DNA from: Diphasiastrum complanatum
Taxonomy: Eukaryota > Streptophyta > Lycopodiopsida > Lycopodiales > Lycopodiaceae
Length of the DNA: 64,000 nucleotides
Direction: 5' to 3'
NCBI GenBank assembly: GCA_029204225.1
Contig: CM055102.1
Location: 24,459,390-24,523,389, forward strand
Part shown: positions 11,162 through 25,276 of the stretch, piece by piece
How positions within the stretch are numbered: position 1 is the first letter of the stretch
Layout: each line of letters opens with the position of its first letter
Made by a program: the position numbers and the translations under genes
Notes under the pieces: generated by a model
What the model saw: only the letters and a program-made list of their open reading frames with translations
Database searches by the model: none
What the model was told of the DNA's origin: nothing

Positions 11162-11887
11162 ATGGGATCTGATGGAGCATACCTTCTAGAAGCTAGTGAG
11201 AGATTGGATTCTACAAATTATGCTATTTGGAAGGTTAGGATGGAGTCACTCTTGGTGCTCCAAGACCTTTATGAGTTCTTGATTGAAGATGAAGATGAAC
11301 CTCTAGGTGCACAGGAGTTAGCTAGATACAAGAAGAGATCTAGGCTTGCACTTCATTGTGTGAAGATGAATGTGAGCAATGATTTGTTGAGAGAAGTATC
11401 AGCATGTACTAGTGCTAAAGAGGCTTGGAAGTCTTTAAAATCAATCTATGAATCTAGTAATACTTCAAGAGTACTCATGCTTAGAAATCAGATTTTGCAA
11501 AGCAGGAGGAGAAGTGAGGAGAGTGCACAGGATTATGTACTCAGAATCAAGTCTTTAAATAGGGAGTTGGCTTCCATTGGAGAGAAGATTCATGATGGAG
11601 AGCTTGTACAAATTGTCCTTCATGGTCTAGGAGATGACTTTGCAAATTTGGTCCAAAGTTTTGCCATCCAAGACACTTTGCCGACTATAGAGAGACTTAA
11701 TAGTGTATTAGTGGCTGAAGAGTGTAGGATGCTCCACACCAAGGCAAGAATGAGTTCATTGTCTTTGCAGGATGGAGATGAGAAAGCCAATTTCTCATTC
11801 AAGGGCAAAAAGAAGACCAATGGAAAGAAGAAGCATCCCAAGGAGGCCAAAGAAGAGGATGATGCAACGAGCTCAAAGGACAAGTAA
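11162..11887 (+). CDS. Element 3 Gag (copia-type, UBN2-like)
   Basis: Gag forms the particle that holds element RNA. The ATG at 11162 is preferred; the frame is open somewhat upstream but without ATG. The protein is about 241 residues and shows the copia gag pattern: LDSTNYAIWKVRMESLL near the start, then AKEAWKSLKSIYESSNTS, then a basic Lys-rich tail. The frame stops at a TAA at 11885-11887. The zinc knuckle that should follow (CFFCGKKGNYASQC) is in another frame starting near 11890. One base change in length, or a programmed shift, therefore separates gag from the rest. Similar Gag proteins occur on the minus strand near 28.2 and 57.4 kb. Confidence 0.85.
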   Translation: MGSDGAYLLEASERLDSTNYAIWKVRMESLLVLQDLYEFLIEDEDEPLGAQELARYKKRSRLALHCVKMNVSNDLLREVSACTSAKEAWKSLKSIYESSNTSRVLMLRNQILQSRRRSEESAQDYVLRIKSLNRELASIGEKIHDGELVQIVLHGLGDDFANLVQSFAIQDTLPTIERLNSVLVAEECRMLHTKARMSSLSLQDGDEKANFSFKGKKKTNGKKKHPKEAKEEDDATSSKDK

Positions 11888-11889
11888 AA

Positions 11890-12714
11890 GCAAAATGCTT
11901 CTTTTGTGGAAAGAAGGGGAATTATGCATCCCAATGCTACAAGAGGCTAAGAGAAAAAGAGGAGGATGATGAAGTAGAAGTATTCTTGATGGCATCTACA
12001 TCCTCACCAACAAGCAATAGCAATTCAAGAGACAATTGGTGGATCGACAGTGGGGCTAGCTCCCACATGTCTTGTGAAAAGGACTTTTTCTCAACCTTAC
12101 ACTCTTTCAATGATGCTAAAAAATTTGTCTTTACTGCAAATGATGAAGAGTGTAGGATAGATGGTGCTGGCACCATCTCTTTGTGTCTAGAATCCTCAAA
12201 ATGCATGGATCTAGAAAATGTCCTCTTTGTACCATCAATCACCAAGAATATGCTTAGTGTTGGTCTACTCTTAGAAAGTGGTTTGGATGTCCAATTTAAG
12301 CATGGTGTTTGTTTCATCTTGAAGAATGATGTTTGCATTGCAAAGGGATTTAAGCATGGAAGATTGTTTATGTCAGAAGCTAGTGTTGCTTTTGAGAGGG
12401 TGAGCTTGGCAAAGGAGGGAATCACTCAAGAGGAGATCTTGCCAAAGTGTGATCTTGCTTGCATTGAGGAGGAGTATCAAAAGGAGGGATATCTTGAGGA
12501 TCAGCCTCAAAGCATGAGAGTTCCAAGGGAGTCCTCAATGACAATGGCAGAGTCATCAAATTGTATGCAAATTGTCCATTCAAGTGTGCATCTTGCAAGG
12601 ATGGCGAGCATTGGAGAGTTTACTATATTTGAATACTTTTTGGAAAGTATTAGTAGACATGAGGTGACTTGTTTTTTACCTTTAAGATTCTTTGAAATCT
12701 ACATTTGTTGTTGA
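11890..12714 (+). CDS. Element 3 zinc knuckle and aspartic protease
   Basis: This frame starts with the gag zinc knuckle CFFCGKKGNYASQC (11896-11937), passes an acidic linker, and reaches the protease active site WWIDSGASSHM at about 12034-12066. It continues with the copia protease strand NVLFVPSITKNMLSVGLLLE. After the protease, where a GAG-pre-integrase domain is expected, the frame runs into unrecognised sequence with a block VHLARMAS that is also found in elements 5 and 6. It stops at 12712-12714. The protease motif is intact. No integrase is found downstream. Confidence 0.8.
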   Translation, partial: AKCFFCGKKGNYASQCYKRLREKEEDDEVEVFLMASTSSPTSNSNSRDNWWIDSGASSHMSCEKDFFSTLHSFNDAKKFVFTANDEECRIDGAGTISLCLESSKCMDLENVLFVPSITKNMLSVGLLLESGLDVQFKHGVCFILKNDVCIAKGFKHGRLFMSEASVAFERVSLAKEGITQEEILPKCDLACIEEEYQKEGYLEDQPQSMRVPRESSMTMAESSNCMQIVHSSVHLARMASIGEFTIFEYFLESISRHEVTCFLPLRFFEIYICC

Positions 12715-13833
12715 TAAAGAAATTTCATTGGATAACTATTTTTGTAATAGTTTGAATAGAGTCATAAAAGATGAAACATCATTTGCTTTGGAAATCTTTG
12801 TGTCCACATGCTTTGTGCATGATCATTCCAATGTAAGGACCAAAGATTATCCTATTTCAATGATAGGAAAAATGGTAGTGTTTTGCTCTTCAAGTAGAGA
12901 TTGTAGAATCTACTTGTTTTCCACCAAAGAATTCGTCATTTAAGGTCTGATCAAGTCCCATCTAAGATCGTAGACCCTTAGAACCAATGCATCATAGTAT
13001 CTTTAACAGTAATATCAAAGCTGCAGAGATTCATTGAAGAAAGCGAACATGAATCGTATTGTGTTTTGTGCTTGAATCCTGCACACATTCTTCCACGTTT
13101 TTCTTTCTCAACACATGTGCCAAACACAATTCTTATTAATAAACATTCCAGTAGTGGCATAGAAAAGATAGCACACCATGTGCTATCTTTGTATTGACTC
13201 ATGGCAAGAAAGAAACTTGCAAAACTCGCAAAATGCCAAATCCCAAGGAAATACACTAGTTTTGCATCTACATTTACTTTCACATACACCCCGTTTGACC
13301 TGTTTATGTCAAGATTAGGATTAGAGCGGTGGAAATGTGATCTTTCAAGACTGGAAGATTTGTAAACTTGAAGAAGCACCTTTGGATAAACACCTTATTC
13401 AATTCATTGATGTTTTGGAGTCAAGTCAAGTGGAGGATCAAGCTCTAGACCCGAGGACTCCAAGAAGAACCATGAGTATCAAGATGGAGCCATCTAGGCT
13501 CAATCATATGGATCAAGCAAGGCAAGTTGTCTTTGGCAACATTATGTATGCACTTAATAGTTTTACTGATGTATCTTCAAGTGCACAAAATGCCTTGGAA
13601 TCCATGGCTTGGCATGATGTATAGTTTTTGAAGTGTGCTACATGTATATAGACACATTTGTGGAACATCTTGTAAGGGATCCTTTAAGAGGTGGTGAAAG
13701 ATCCTTCATGGACATCATTCTCTATTGGAGTCTCAAAAGTTCCTTGTTTGTAGCTGGATTTTTTTAGACACTTTTAAAAGCATTCATTCATCTCGAAAGA
13801 GAGTTGTAAATAGATCAAGCGAAATTTGAGGAG
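12715..13833 (+). other. Post-protease region of element 3, function unknown
   Basis: The place normally occupied by integrase, RT and RNase H holds about 1.1 kb of other sequence. Two open stretches are seen, 12692-12943 and 13337-13624; the second encodes an Asp/Glu/Ser-rich peptide ending MAWHDV. Between them, 12944-13336 has no open frame on the plus strand. Neither peptide matches a family I know. A short purine-rich stretch (GAAATTTGAGGAG, about 13821-13833) directly before the 3' LTR could be the polypurine tract. Confidence 0.5.
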
Positions 13834-14527
13834 TGTGAAGAATTGCCAAAAATTGGCAAATCTAGCTTGATCAAAAACCATGTAGTATAATGTAAATTTT
13901 GTACATAAGTGGATTCCACACATGTGAGGCCAAGATGCCACATGGAAATCCACTCCTAATGTAGGTTAGGTCAAGTCAAGAGAGTTGGTCATGTCTATTT
14001 GGTGGTCATCCCTACTTTATAGGACCTACACCTAAGTTTAAGGTGGAAATTTGACCAATAGCTACCTACCAAGCATAACTCTAGGATCTAGGCTAGGGTT
14101 TCATTTTAGGGCAAGAAGAGTGAGTTAACTTCCTTATTACATGCTGGAAATCCACCTAATTTCAAGAAGGAAGTCAAATTTGCTATGTATTCCAAGCTCC
14201 CATAGTGAGAAGATAGAAAATTTTTGGAGCTCATTGGCAATCTCAAGCTAGTTCACTATGTACATTGAGTTTTTGTGATCCAAATGAAACCAAATCAATT
14301 TCTACTTGTTTCTCAGGTTCAAGGCCGTACTACAGCCTGTAGTACACACGTGTGGATTTGGGTCTTTGATCTTGTTTATTGATTATCCATACCTGTTATG
14401 TGTCAAATTGCTAATCTAGATCAAGATTTATTGTCTAGGGTTTTGATGCATTGTTAACCAGGCACATAATCTCTCTTGTGGATATTATAAGATCCATTTT
14501 TGGTCCTCAAAGTATAGTACTTTCACA
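13834..14527 (+). repeat. 3' LTR of element 3
   Basis: This matches 9666-10357 and ends in the same TTCACA. It is followed by the CATAT duplication at 14528-14532, after which element 2 sequence resumes. Confidence 0.93.
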
Positions 14528-14532
14528 CATAT
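14528..14532. repeat. Target-site duplication of element 3, right copy (CATAT)
   Basis: CATAT directly follows the 3' LTR and equals 9661-9665. Confidence 0.92.
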
Positions 14533-14831
14533 GCACTGGATTTACCAACCTTACAAAAATGTGTGTTCCATGTTAGCCTGTTGAAGAAACATATAGGTAA
14601 ACAGTGGTTGAACTACCACCAATCAATGAAGAGGAGAATTTGGTAGTGGAACCAGAGGCAGTCATTGGATACCGAGATAAAGAGTTACGAAATGGGAAGC
14701 AAATACAACAATACTTGATCAAATGGAAAGGATTACCTCCGGAAGACAACACATGGGAAGATCATTCCTATCTAAAGAGATGGCCTGCAATTTTGGAGAC
14801 AGCCAGAGGTCTTATGGAGCACGACACTTGA
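14533..14831 (+). pseudogene. Element 2 integrase C-terminus with chromodomain
   Basis: After element 3 the element 2 integrase tail resumes. The open part from 14604 carries a chromodomain of about 50 residues, from VIGYRDKEL through QYLIKWKGLPPEDNTWED, at about 14658-14760. Chromodomains steer chromovirus integration toward particular chromatin marks. The aromatic and Trp positions (Y, W, W) of the fold are kept. The upstream 70 bases need frame changes to align with the usual YxLxLP ... VFHVS region. The frame ends at a TGA at 14829-14831. Confidence 0.85.
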
Positions 14832-14873
14832 TGAAAAACTACATGGTCTTCATTTTTGAGGGAAAAAATGCTT

Positions 14874-14886
14874 AAAGTAGGGGAAG
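14874..14886 (+). other. Polypurine tract of element 2
   Basis: The purine-rich run AAGTAGGGGAAG abuts the TGTC start of the 3' LTR, the expected place for the plus-strand primer. Confidence 0.8.
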
Positions 14887-15448
14887 TGTCATGTGCTGTA
14901 TGTAATTGGCCCATGAGCTTACTAATGAATTACCAAAAATAGCCATGGAGCTAAACTAGACTAGAACTAGTCATTAGAATTGTTAATAAAATGGCGCAAA
15001 CAACTACGCCACATTTGTATTGGTGGGAATCATAATAATGGTTGTAAGGACCAAATTAAGGTAATAAGGCCCCAAATGTTAATTAGAGGCACTAAAGGCC
15101 CACTATAAATAGAGGAGGCCGTGCTAATTTGGAGGCTATTCTACTTTTATGATTTTTGAACTTTTGGTGATCTTGAAGCTTCTCTTTGAGAGCTTTCTTG
15201 ATTGTATTGATGGTTCATGTGCGTACAATCACATGAGAGTTATGAAAATGCTCTAGTTTTAGGCCCAATCTTGTGAATGATCAATAATAATGAATAATGG
15301 ATTCTATCTTTACCTATTTTGGTGAAGTTTTGCTACATTTAGTTAGTTTCTTGAAATTTGACTAGTTTCTTGATTTCTTGCATTTTCATGCTAATTTGAT
15401 GCTTAATGAATGGATTAGATGTTTGAATGCTAAGATTGGTACATGACA
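14887..15448 (+). repeat. 3' LTR of element 2
   Basis: This 562-base copy of 5780-6337 starts TGTCATGTGCTG and ends ACATGACA. The sequence that follows directly is the integrase of element 1. Confidence 0.9.
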
Positions 15449-15724
15449 CAATGGACATTTCTCATCTGAGACGACATCGTGAAAAATATTGTTGGCATGA
15501 TTCTGGTGGCCAACCTTATTTAAGGATACACATCAATTTGTAATGGCATGCGATGTATGTCAACGCGCAAAATGACCTCAATTCAAGGATTTCATGCCAT
15601 TAAATCCCATATTGTCCGACCAAGCATTTTTCAAATGGGAAATTACCTATGTGGGACCGATTAGCCCGACTGCTAGATTCACACAATCTCGATAAATTAT
15701 AGTAGCCACCGACTATTGCACCAA
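15449..15724 (+). pseudogene. Ty3 element 1 integrase, continuation after the nested insertion
   Basis: The stretch reads as the HHCC finger end and core start of a Ty3 integrase: GHFSHLR, a Cys pair in the CDVCQRAK style, FKWEITYVGPISPTARF with the first catalytic Asp position replaced, and VATDYCT. These are the residues expected right after the block cut at 5779. Similarity ends at about 15724; the second Asp and the Glu of the catalytic triad, and any 3' LTR, are missing. Stops and a frameshift are present. Confidence 0.8.
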
Positions 15725-18240
15725 TCCATTATCATTGTACTTTGCTCTCTATTGTCTATCCATGTAGTAGCCTGTAATTCACATGTGTGAAGCTATTTTG
15801 GTCATTTAACACATGTTTTTTTTATTGTTCTTGCTTCTTAATCTGCATTGTGTCAACACTAGCTTTCAATATTGATGGAAATGAAGATAGTGATGCATCC
15901 AATCCCTCTGGATTGATTATATCTAATTAAGGTCCAAAAGTTTCAATTATTCACAATGAATGGTACCAACACTATACTAGATGGTATATTGTGTGTATTC
16001 AAGATTGCAAAAATGAATTCTATTATAGTTGTGGATGAGAATGGAAGATGTTCTTCCACTTGTATAAAGATGACACCCCTGAAACTTTCGTAAATTGAAC
16101 ATTCACAAGTTAGTTAAAGATATAATTATTACAAGTGATTCAATTTCAAGCTTTAATATAAATTATTTGACCTTTGAGATTTGCTTAAAATGAATACGAT
16201 GTATCAGTTGTGTTTATTATTGCGTAAAATATCATATGCATTTATGAAGTGTTACATTCGAAATTGAATTAATATTTAATCAATAAAAAAAGACTTTTAA
16301 TTTTATCTCTACTTTGTATCATATGATACATGACATCATCCTAATTCAAAAACAAGCTTTTGATTACCACTAGAGTTGTAGAAGGGATGACTTTTGTCTT
16401 AGGACCCAACATCGTCCTTTAAGAGAAGCTTGCTTTTCCAACCACAATAAGAATTGGAAGTGAAAATTCAACATGACCATCATAGACCAACATAGACCAT
16501 CAACAATAGAAAAGTAGACTAAAAAAGATAGAATTCTACTTCCTATATTTTTCTCACCATGACATGTGGCACTCGCGATACTTTGAAATATGGCCAACCT
16601 TTTAAAGGACACTAATTATTCTTAGCTAAAAATATTCTTACTTGAGGAATATTCAATTATTATTATGATTTTTAATTTTTAACTTTGACTACTTGTGCTA
16701 GGTACTAAACCATCATTTTCAAAACTAGTATCTCAAGTAGCAAGTAGAGTACCACAAATAAATATTGAGTCGTGACACTTCTATATTGGAATTACGGGTG
16801 CTCAAAGTTTTCATTTTCTCTCAAAAGAATTTTGAACTTGCCCAGTTGGCTACAACTCTATTGCTAAAGGGTTATTTTTTGTGCTACTAGGATTTCCTTG
16901 TTTGAACTTTACATGAAAGTACATTTACAATCACAACATAATTATATGCATTTGATAAACCATTGAATTATAATATTATATTCAATTTATATAAATTTGC
17001 AAATTCTACAATGTAAATTTGATTTGCAAATACCATTATCTTAATTGACAATCTATAAGATTCAGTTTCATAAATTATGCCTAACATTTTGAAGTTGAAT
17101 AACTCGACATACAATCCTCCAATAATTGGTCTGTTGTTGAGAGAGCAATTTTTTTTTTGATGTCTAGACTTTATTTCTAGTTGAGGACACGTGAGAAAAA
17201 AAGAATTGATCTCCAAGTAAATTCTTGAAACCCATAACCATTCACTTCCAATAGCTTCTTTGTTTTTGTCAATTTCATCAGTGATCTTATTTTCAAGTGG
17301 TAGGCTAGTGCATCATTAACCTAATAAATTTTCTAAGCTTAGGGCTCAGGGCATATGTTGCTTTGCTTAGATTCCAACCATGTACCCAATAAAAAAGACA
17401 TGAATTTGCATTTGGAAAAACTTCATTTATTTGAAATGAATTTGGAAAATTTTGAAAAATTAATGACAATTTTTTTGATGGATAAAGGGTTGTTAAAAAT
17501 TGAAAATTTTGAATGTGGTATAAAAAAGGACATATACATTGAGTTTTTGGTTAGATACAATTAGGTTTCTTAACATTGTATAAGAAAGCCAATTTCTTAG
17601 AAAGTGGAGTTTGGACTACCATTAGGCATCTAGGTTTAATTATCTCATTAAAACAAACAAAAATAGAAAGTCACTGGTGAAGTAGGTAGTTAACCTTGAA
17701 GGAAGCCAATGTTCTAGCTATGAAACTTACGTAAACATTTCATGAATGTCGTGAAACTCTTGCAATTGACTATGAGCATCATGCCTAATCTTATTTTTTT
17801 GTGTTAAAGAACTAAAGCCTTTGGGATTGTAGCTTGACACCCCCACGTGTGAGTTAGTTAGGAAACAAATGCTAGGAGAATTTTACTTTTAAATATAGAA
17901 GGGTGCCATTGTTTAGATAGATTCTAATAAACTTTTACATAACCCAAACCCAAGGATGGATGGATGAGTAGCATGACAAGAAGCCTATGTTGGATCATAC
18001 TAAGGAAATTCCAAATGACAAGGTCAATTCAAAGAAAAATTTATATGACCCAAACCCAAGGATGGATATGATGAATGGGCATATAAAATGCCAACTCATG
18101 AAGGGGATGATGGAGGACGCTTGCATTTAAAGAATAAGAGTAACATATGCAAAACAAAAGAGAAGGGTAACATGCATGAACAGCCGTGACTATTTCTAGT
18201 GCTTTGCAACTCAAAGTTTCAAACCCTGGAAATCTGAACC
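15725..18240. other. AT-rich intergenic stretch; no gene seen
   Basis: No open frame here looks like a protein. About 15755-15800 resembles the middle of the element 3 LTR (phrase AGCCTGTA plus CACATGTGTG), so it may be a small LTR fragment. The phrase ACCCAAACCCAAGGATGGAT occurs twice, near 17942 and 18046, a direct duplication about 104 bases apart. Nothing else is recognised. Confidence 0.5.
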
Positions 18241-18419
18241 CATGCAATCCATGCATAGTACAAGTGGTTGTATGCAAAAGTTCTCCTATTCTGCCCTCAC
18301 ATTATATATAATATTTTATATAGAGTGTGTGTGTAGTGGCCCAGGGGTGACAAAAACTGATCACCAGCTTCGACTTTCGAGACACATGGACCACATCCGC
18401 CTACCGCGCAGCCGCCTAC

Positions 18420-19012
18420 GCTCTCTCCCTCCCTCCATCCCGGACAAACGGCTCCGACCACACCAACGAAACTACTCACTCTCAGCCCCCTCGCTTTCTC
18501 TCACTCATAACACAAACCCATCTCACACACAGCCCGATCCCTCTCTCAAACACACACAGTACACACACACACACAAAACCCACTTCTTTCTTAAACACAA
18601 ATAACCACCTGTCAATTTCTCTCTGTCACACACACCCACCCCTCTCATACAAAGTAGCAAGCCACGCTGATCTCTATATCTCTCTCTCACGCACCCACCT
18701 CTCAAACACATACAAACTCACCTCTCAATCTCTCACACAAGCCAACCTCTGTGTCTCTCTCTCTCTCTCTAACACACACACTCACAAACCCACCTCACAG
18801 AGACCCACCTCCCCGCTCACACTCACAAACCCATCTGTCTCAAACACACACAAACCCACCTCTATTAAACACACAAACAAACCCACCTCTGAATCTCTCA
18901 CACCCACCCACCCCTCACACAAAGCAAGCCAACCTCTTACACACCCACCTCTCTCAAACACATACACACAAACCTACCTCTCAATCTCTCACAGAAGCCA
19001 AGCGCTCTCGCG

Positions 19013-19043
<31 letters not shown>

Positions 19044-19395
19044 AACCACCTCAAACACATACCCACAAACCCACCTCTCAATCTCTCACAAGCCAACCCC
19101 TCTCTCTCCCCAACCTACACAAATTACCCTCTTCTCAATCTCTGTCACACACAAACCCACGCACCCCTCTCTTACACAAACCTACCTTTTTAAGCACACA
19201 AACCTACCTCTCTCTCACACACACACCAGCCATCTGCCTGTCCGATCTCACAGACACACAACTCCCTTTCTCAAAACACAAACCTCTTTCATACACACCT
19301 CTCACACACACATACACATCTCTCACATACACACACACACACATCTCTCTGTCTTGACACGCATCTCTCACACACACGCATCCTGATTCCTCAAT
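18420..19395. repeat. Pyrimidine- and CA-rich minisatellite region
   Basis: About 1 kb is almost purely CT and CA dinucleotides broken by a recurring phrase close to ACCTCTCAATCTCTCACA. Clear copies of the phrase are near 18719, 18884 (one change), 18975 and 19073, the last three about 90-100 bases apart. It includes a CT run at about 19012-19037. Long open frames exist on both strands but they are low-complexity (Ser/Thr/His/Leu) and are not genes. Confidence 0.8.
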
Positions 19396-23040
<3,645 letters not shown>

Positions 23041-23048
23041 TTGTTTAG

Positions 23049-23316
23049 ATCTACATTGGTTGCTCAAGAATATTTAACAGATGATTCTTCTATAAAATCC
23101 TTAGGTTATATTCTGACTTCTAAGTCAATAAAGTCAATGTTGGGAAATAACAAAATGAATGAAATAAAAGCTATAGTTGTTGAGACCATTATGAGTGAGG
23201 TTGATAAAATACTACTTGATAGAACATTAGTTCAAGATGCATGTGACTTTTCTAGTATTAGCAGACAAGCATATGGTACAATAATGTTTAAAATGGTAAA
23301 GGAAACATTCGCACAA
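23049..23316 (+). other. Candidate internal coding exon of an unidentified gene
   Basis: A frame of about 100 codons is open from 23041 to 23346. Within it, TTGTTTAG ends at 23048 as a possible 3' splice site, and GTAAGTAT at 23317 is a near-consensus 5' splice site. The 268-base interval between them would encode about 89 residues of ordinary composition (blocks SLGYILTSKSIKSMLG and ISRQAYGTIMFKMVKETFAQ). I do not recognise the family. It may be an exon of a real gene, or a relic of a transposon gene. No ATG opens the frame, which fits an internal exon. Confidence 0.3.
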
Positions 23317-23346
23317 GTAAGTATAAAAAAGTTTCCAATTCCATGA

Positions 23347-24425
23347 CCATATGATATGAAAATAAAACAAGACATAAAACATGGTGACAATAAAGAAGAG
23401 AAATGACGTAGCGACCTCTTTCTTTAAAATTTTTAAATTTTTTTGCCAATATTGAGAGTGCTTCATTAAAAATATATTATAGTATTAAAAAATATCTCAT
23501 TTTGTTAGGAATTGTAATCAAGCTAACCAAATTGATTAATAAATAATTATTAACATTGTCAAATTAGTGCATATTTTAAATAAATCAATCTATAAAAAAA
23601 ATCCAAATATGAAAATACGATGGGCTTTGATAATGATGAATACTTATTGTATGACAATGATAATAAGTTGTGTATGAGGATACTAATACTATGTGATAAG
23701 CATATTGCTACTACCAGTAAGGCTTCTATGAAGCACTATTGATTACTACGAGCATGGTGTTTTTCATGGTAACTAATACTTTTTATCGTGTGCTGGAAAC
23801 TCGAGTAGGGAGATGATACTCTTAATGTAACGTAGCAACTCTTTAAACCGTATGTATGAGTTACGCTTGACTAATGCAGTTAGGTTTCTAAGAATGTGAT
23901 GAAGTATTATTGGAATACTATACATGCCGTAACCTGGTCCTTTCGGTCTGAATATACTAGTACATAAGATTATCACCTTGGTTGAGAAAGATGGGTAGCT
24001 CGCAAGCAACGTGAAATGTATGAAGTTTTATATTCTTATATCAATGCGATATATTGGAATCTTTATAAATACACATATGACGCAATATAGACGTCTAAAC
24101 ATGGTAAGAATGAGTGATTATATCCATATGATCGTTACAAGCTTGTGCTTCTTACTCTCAGCTGATGAAGGTTGGTTTGAATAAGATATAAGCAAGGCAT
24201 GAATGTGTATACGTAAAAAAAAGTGAAGGTAGGCTGTATTGCTATTTTTTGGGTCTGACTATGGTAGGCTTGTATCACATGGATTTGCCCAAGCCGCAAG
24301 GTGCTTAGACTCCTAATTATCTTGTTAGGATGTCTTTGGGGCTAGCATGGCACGGATCTGCCCTAGTACCTAGCATTGAAAAGTCATGACTTATTCTAGG
24401 TATGAATTTAAATAGTGGCTTCTTA
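23347..24425. other. Intergenic stretch; nothing recognised
   Basis: No open frame of convincing composition, no RNA gene and no clear repeat was seen between the candidate exon and copy A of the transposase-like family. Confidence 0.5.
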
Positions 24426-25276
24426 CTCAGTCGACTCCTCGTTTAGACCATACACATTCTTCCACTTCCCGTGAGGGTCACTCCGGGGAGGGTCCCTCCC
24501 TCACTCATGGCGTTATTGCCAGTGCTTCCTCCCGACACTCTTGAGATAGGAGGAGGAGTCACCTCAGTGTTCCCTGTTGTGGAGGATGTGGCGATGACGA
24601 TGATCTGCCTGATGTGGTCATGAGCCCTACATGTCCGCACATCTCATCATGGGGAGTCTCTACTTCGAGAGACACTGACCCAGGAGGTAGCATGTAGGCA
24701 CACATTATTGCAACTCCTACATCTCTCACACTTGAGATTCCTGGCATGCCCTCTTTCACCCCACATTTTCCCTACCTCTGGACCCATTGCCCCTGAGTAC
24801 ATCTATCCTTCCGGCTATACTACGTGGGGTCATGCTTGGCCACTCCCCTCCAGTCACCCCTAGCTATTCTCCCCACCCGAAATCTCCCCCCCCCTCTGGG
24901 TATTTTCCCCTTGGTACTCCTCCCTGAAGTGGAATTTGACTCTTGATTATTATTATTTTTTTGGGGTTTTTGTTTGACACCTTAGAATAAAATGCTCTTT
25001 TATATGATCAAAATTTGGAATGTTTGTGCAGCGATTTCAGTCTCCTTCCCATGATGAGTATATGTATTGGAATGACAACAATACATAGGCATTCCTTGCA
25101 ATATTGTAGAGGCAGGGCGTGCAGATAAACTGGGATGCTGCTCCTCAGGTACGACATCAAATATAGTTTATGTTCTTTAAATTTGCTATTCTCTCCCGCT
25201 CCCAATACATATATCAGAAGACTAATTCATGTTTGTTGCGCATGCAGGATTTCAGATCATTCAAGATCCAAATCCA
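24426..25276 (+). pseudogene. Copy A of a transposase-like gene family (truncated, stops)
   Basis: This matches copies B (37.6-40.0 kb) and C (40.6-42.3 kb). Shared exon 1 blocks are the SASSRHS motif near 24515, a CGDDDDLPDVVMS-like acidic block near 24590, and Pro/Ser/Tyr-rich sequence to 24913. The second half of exon 1, which in copy C holds the conserved domain, is deleted. Intron 1 runs 24914-25031, exon 2 25032-25148 (block RQGV-I-WDAA with a stop), intron 2 25149-25247, and a partial exon 3 starts at 25248. All four splice sites are GT or AG. The LTR of element 5 cuts exon 3 near 25277. Several in-frame stops make it non-functional. Confidence 0.7.

Larger units (their letters stand above)
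9666..14527 (+). mobile_element. Element 3: copia-like LTR element with gag and protease only
   Basis: The element has paired LTRs of 692 and 694 bases, a primer-binding site abutting the 5' LTR, and a perfect CATAT target duplication. Its internal 3.5 kb carries a copia-type gag, a zinc knuckle and an aspartic protease, then about 1.1 kb of other sequence with no integrase, reverse transcriptase or RNase H. It therefore needs enzymes from another element to move. Elements 5 and 6 in this window share the same plan. By eye the two LTRs differ at about two dozen positions plus a short insertion, so the insertion is not recent. Confidence 0.92.
5780..15448 (+). mobile_element. Ty3/gypsy chromovirus element 2, inserted in element 1 and itself interrupted by element 3
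   Basis: Paired LTRs lie at 5780-6337 and 14887-15448. They share the short terminal inverted repeat TGTC-CATG / CATGACA, a primer-binding site after the 5' LTR and a purine tract before the 3' LTR. Between them are the C-terminal part of RT, RNase H, integrase and a chromodomain; gag, protease and most of RT are deleted. Element 3 occupies 9666-14527. The five bases flanking the two LTRs (GGCCG before, CAATG after) do not match, so the target duplication has decayed or the edge is off by a few bases. The insertion itself is proven by element 1 resuming on the far side. Confidence 0.9.

Noticed and set aside
18751-19386. 211-codon open frame on the plus strand
   Set aside because: It is a translation of CT/CA simple repeat (Ser, Leu, Thr, His only) and carries no domain.
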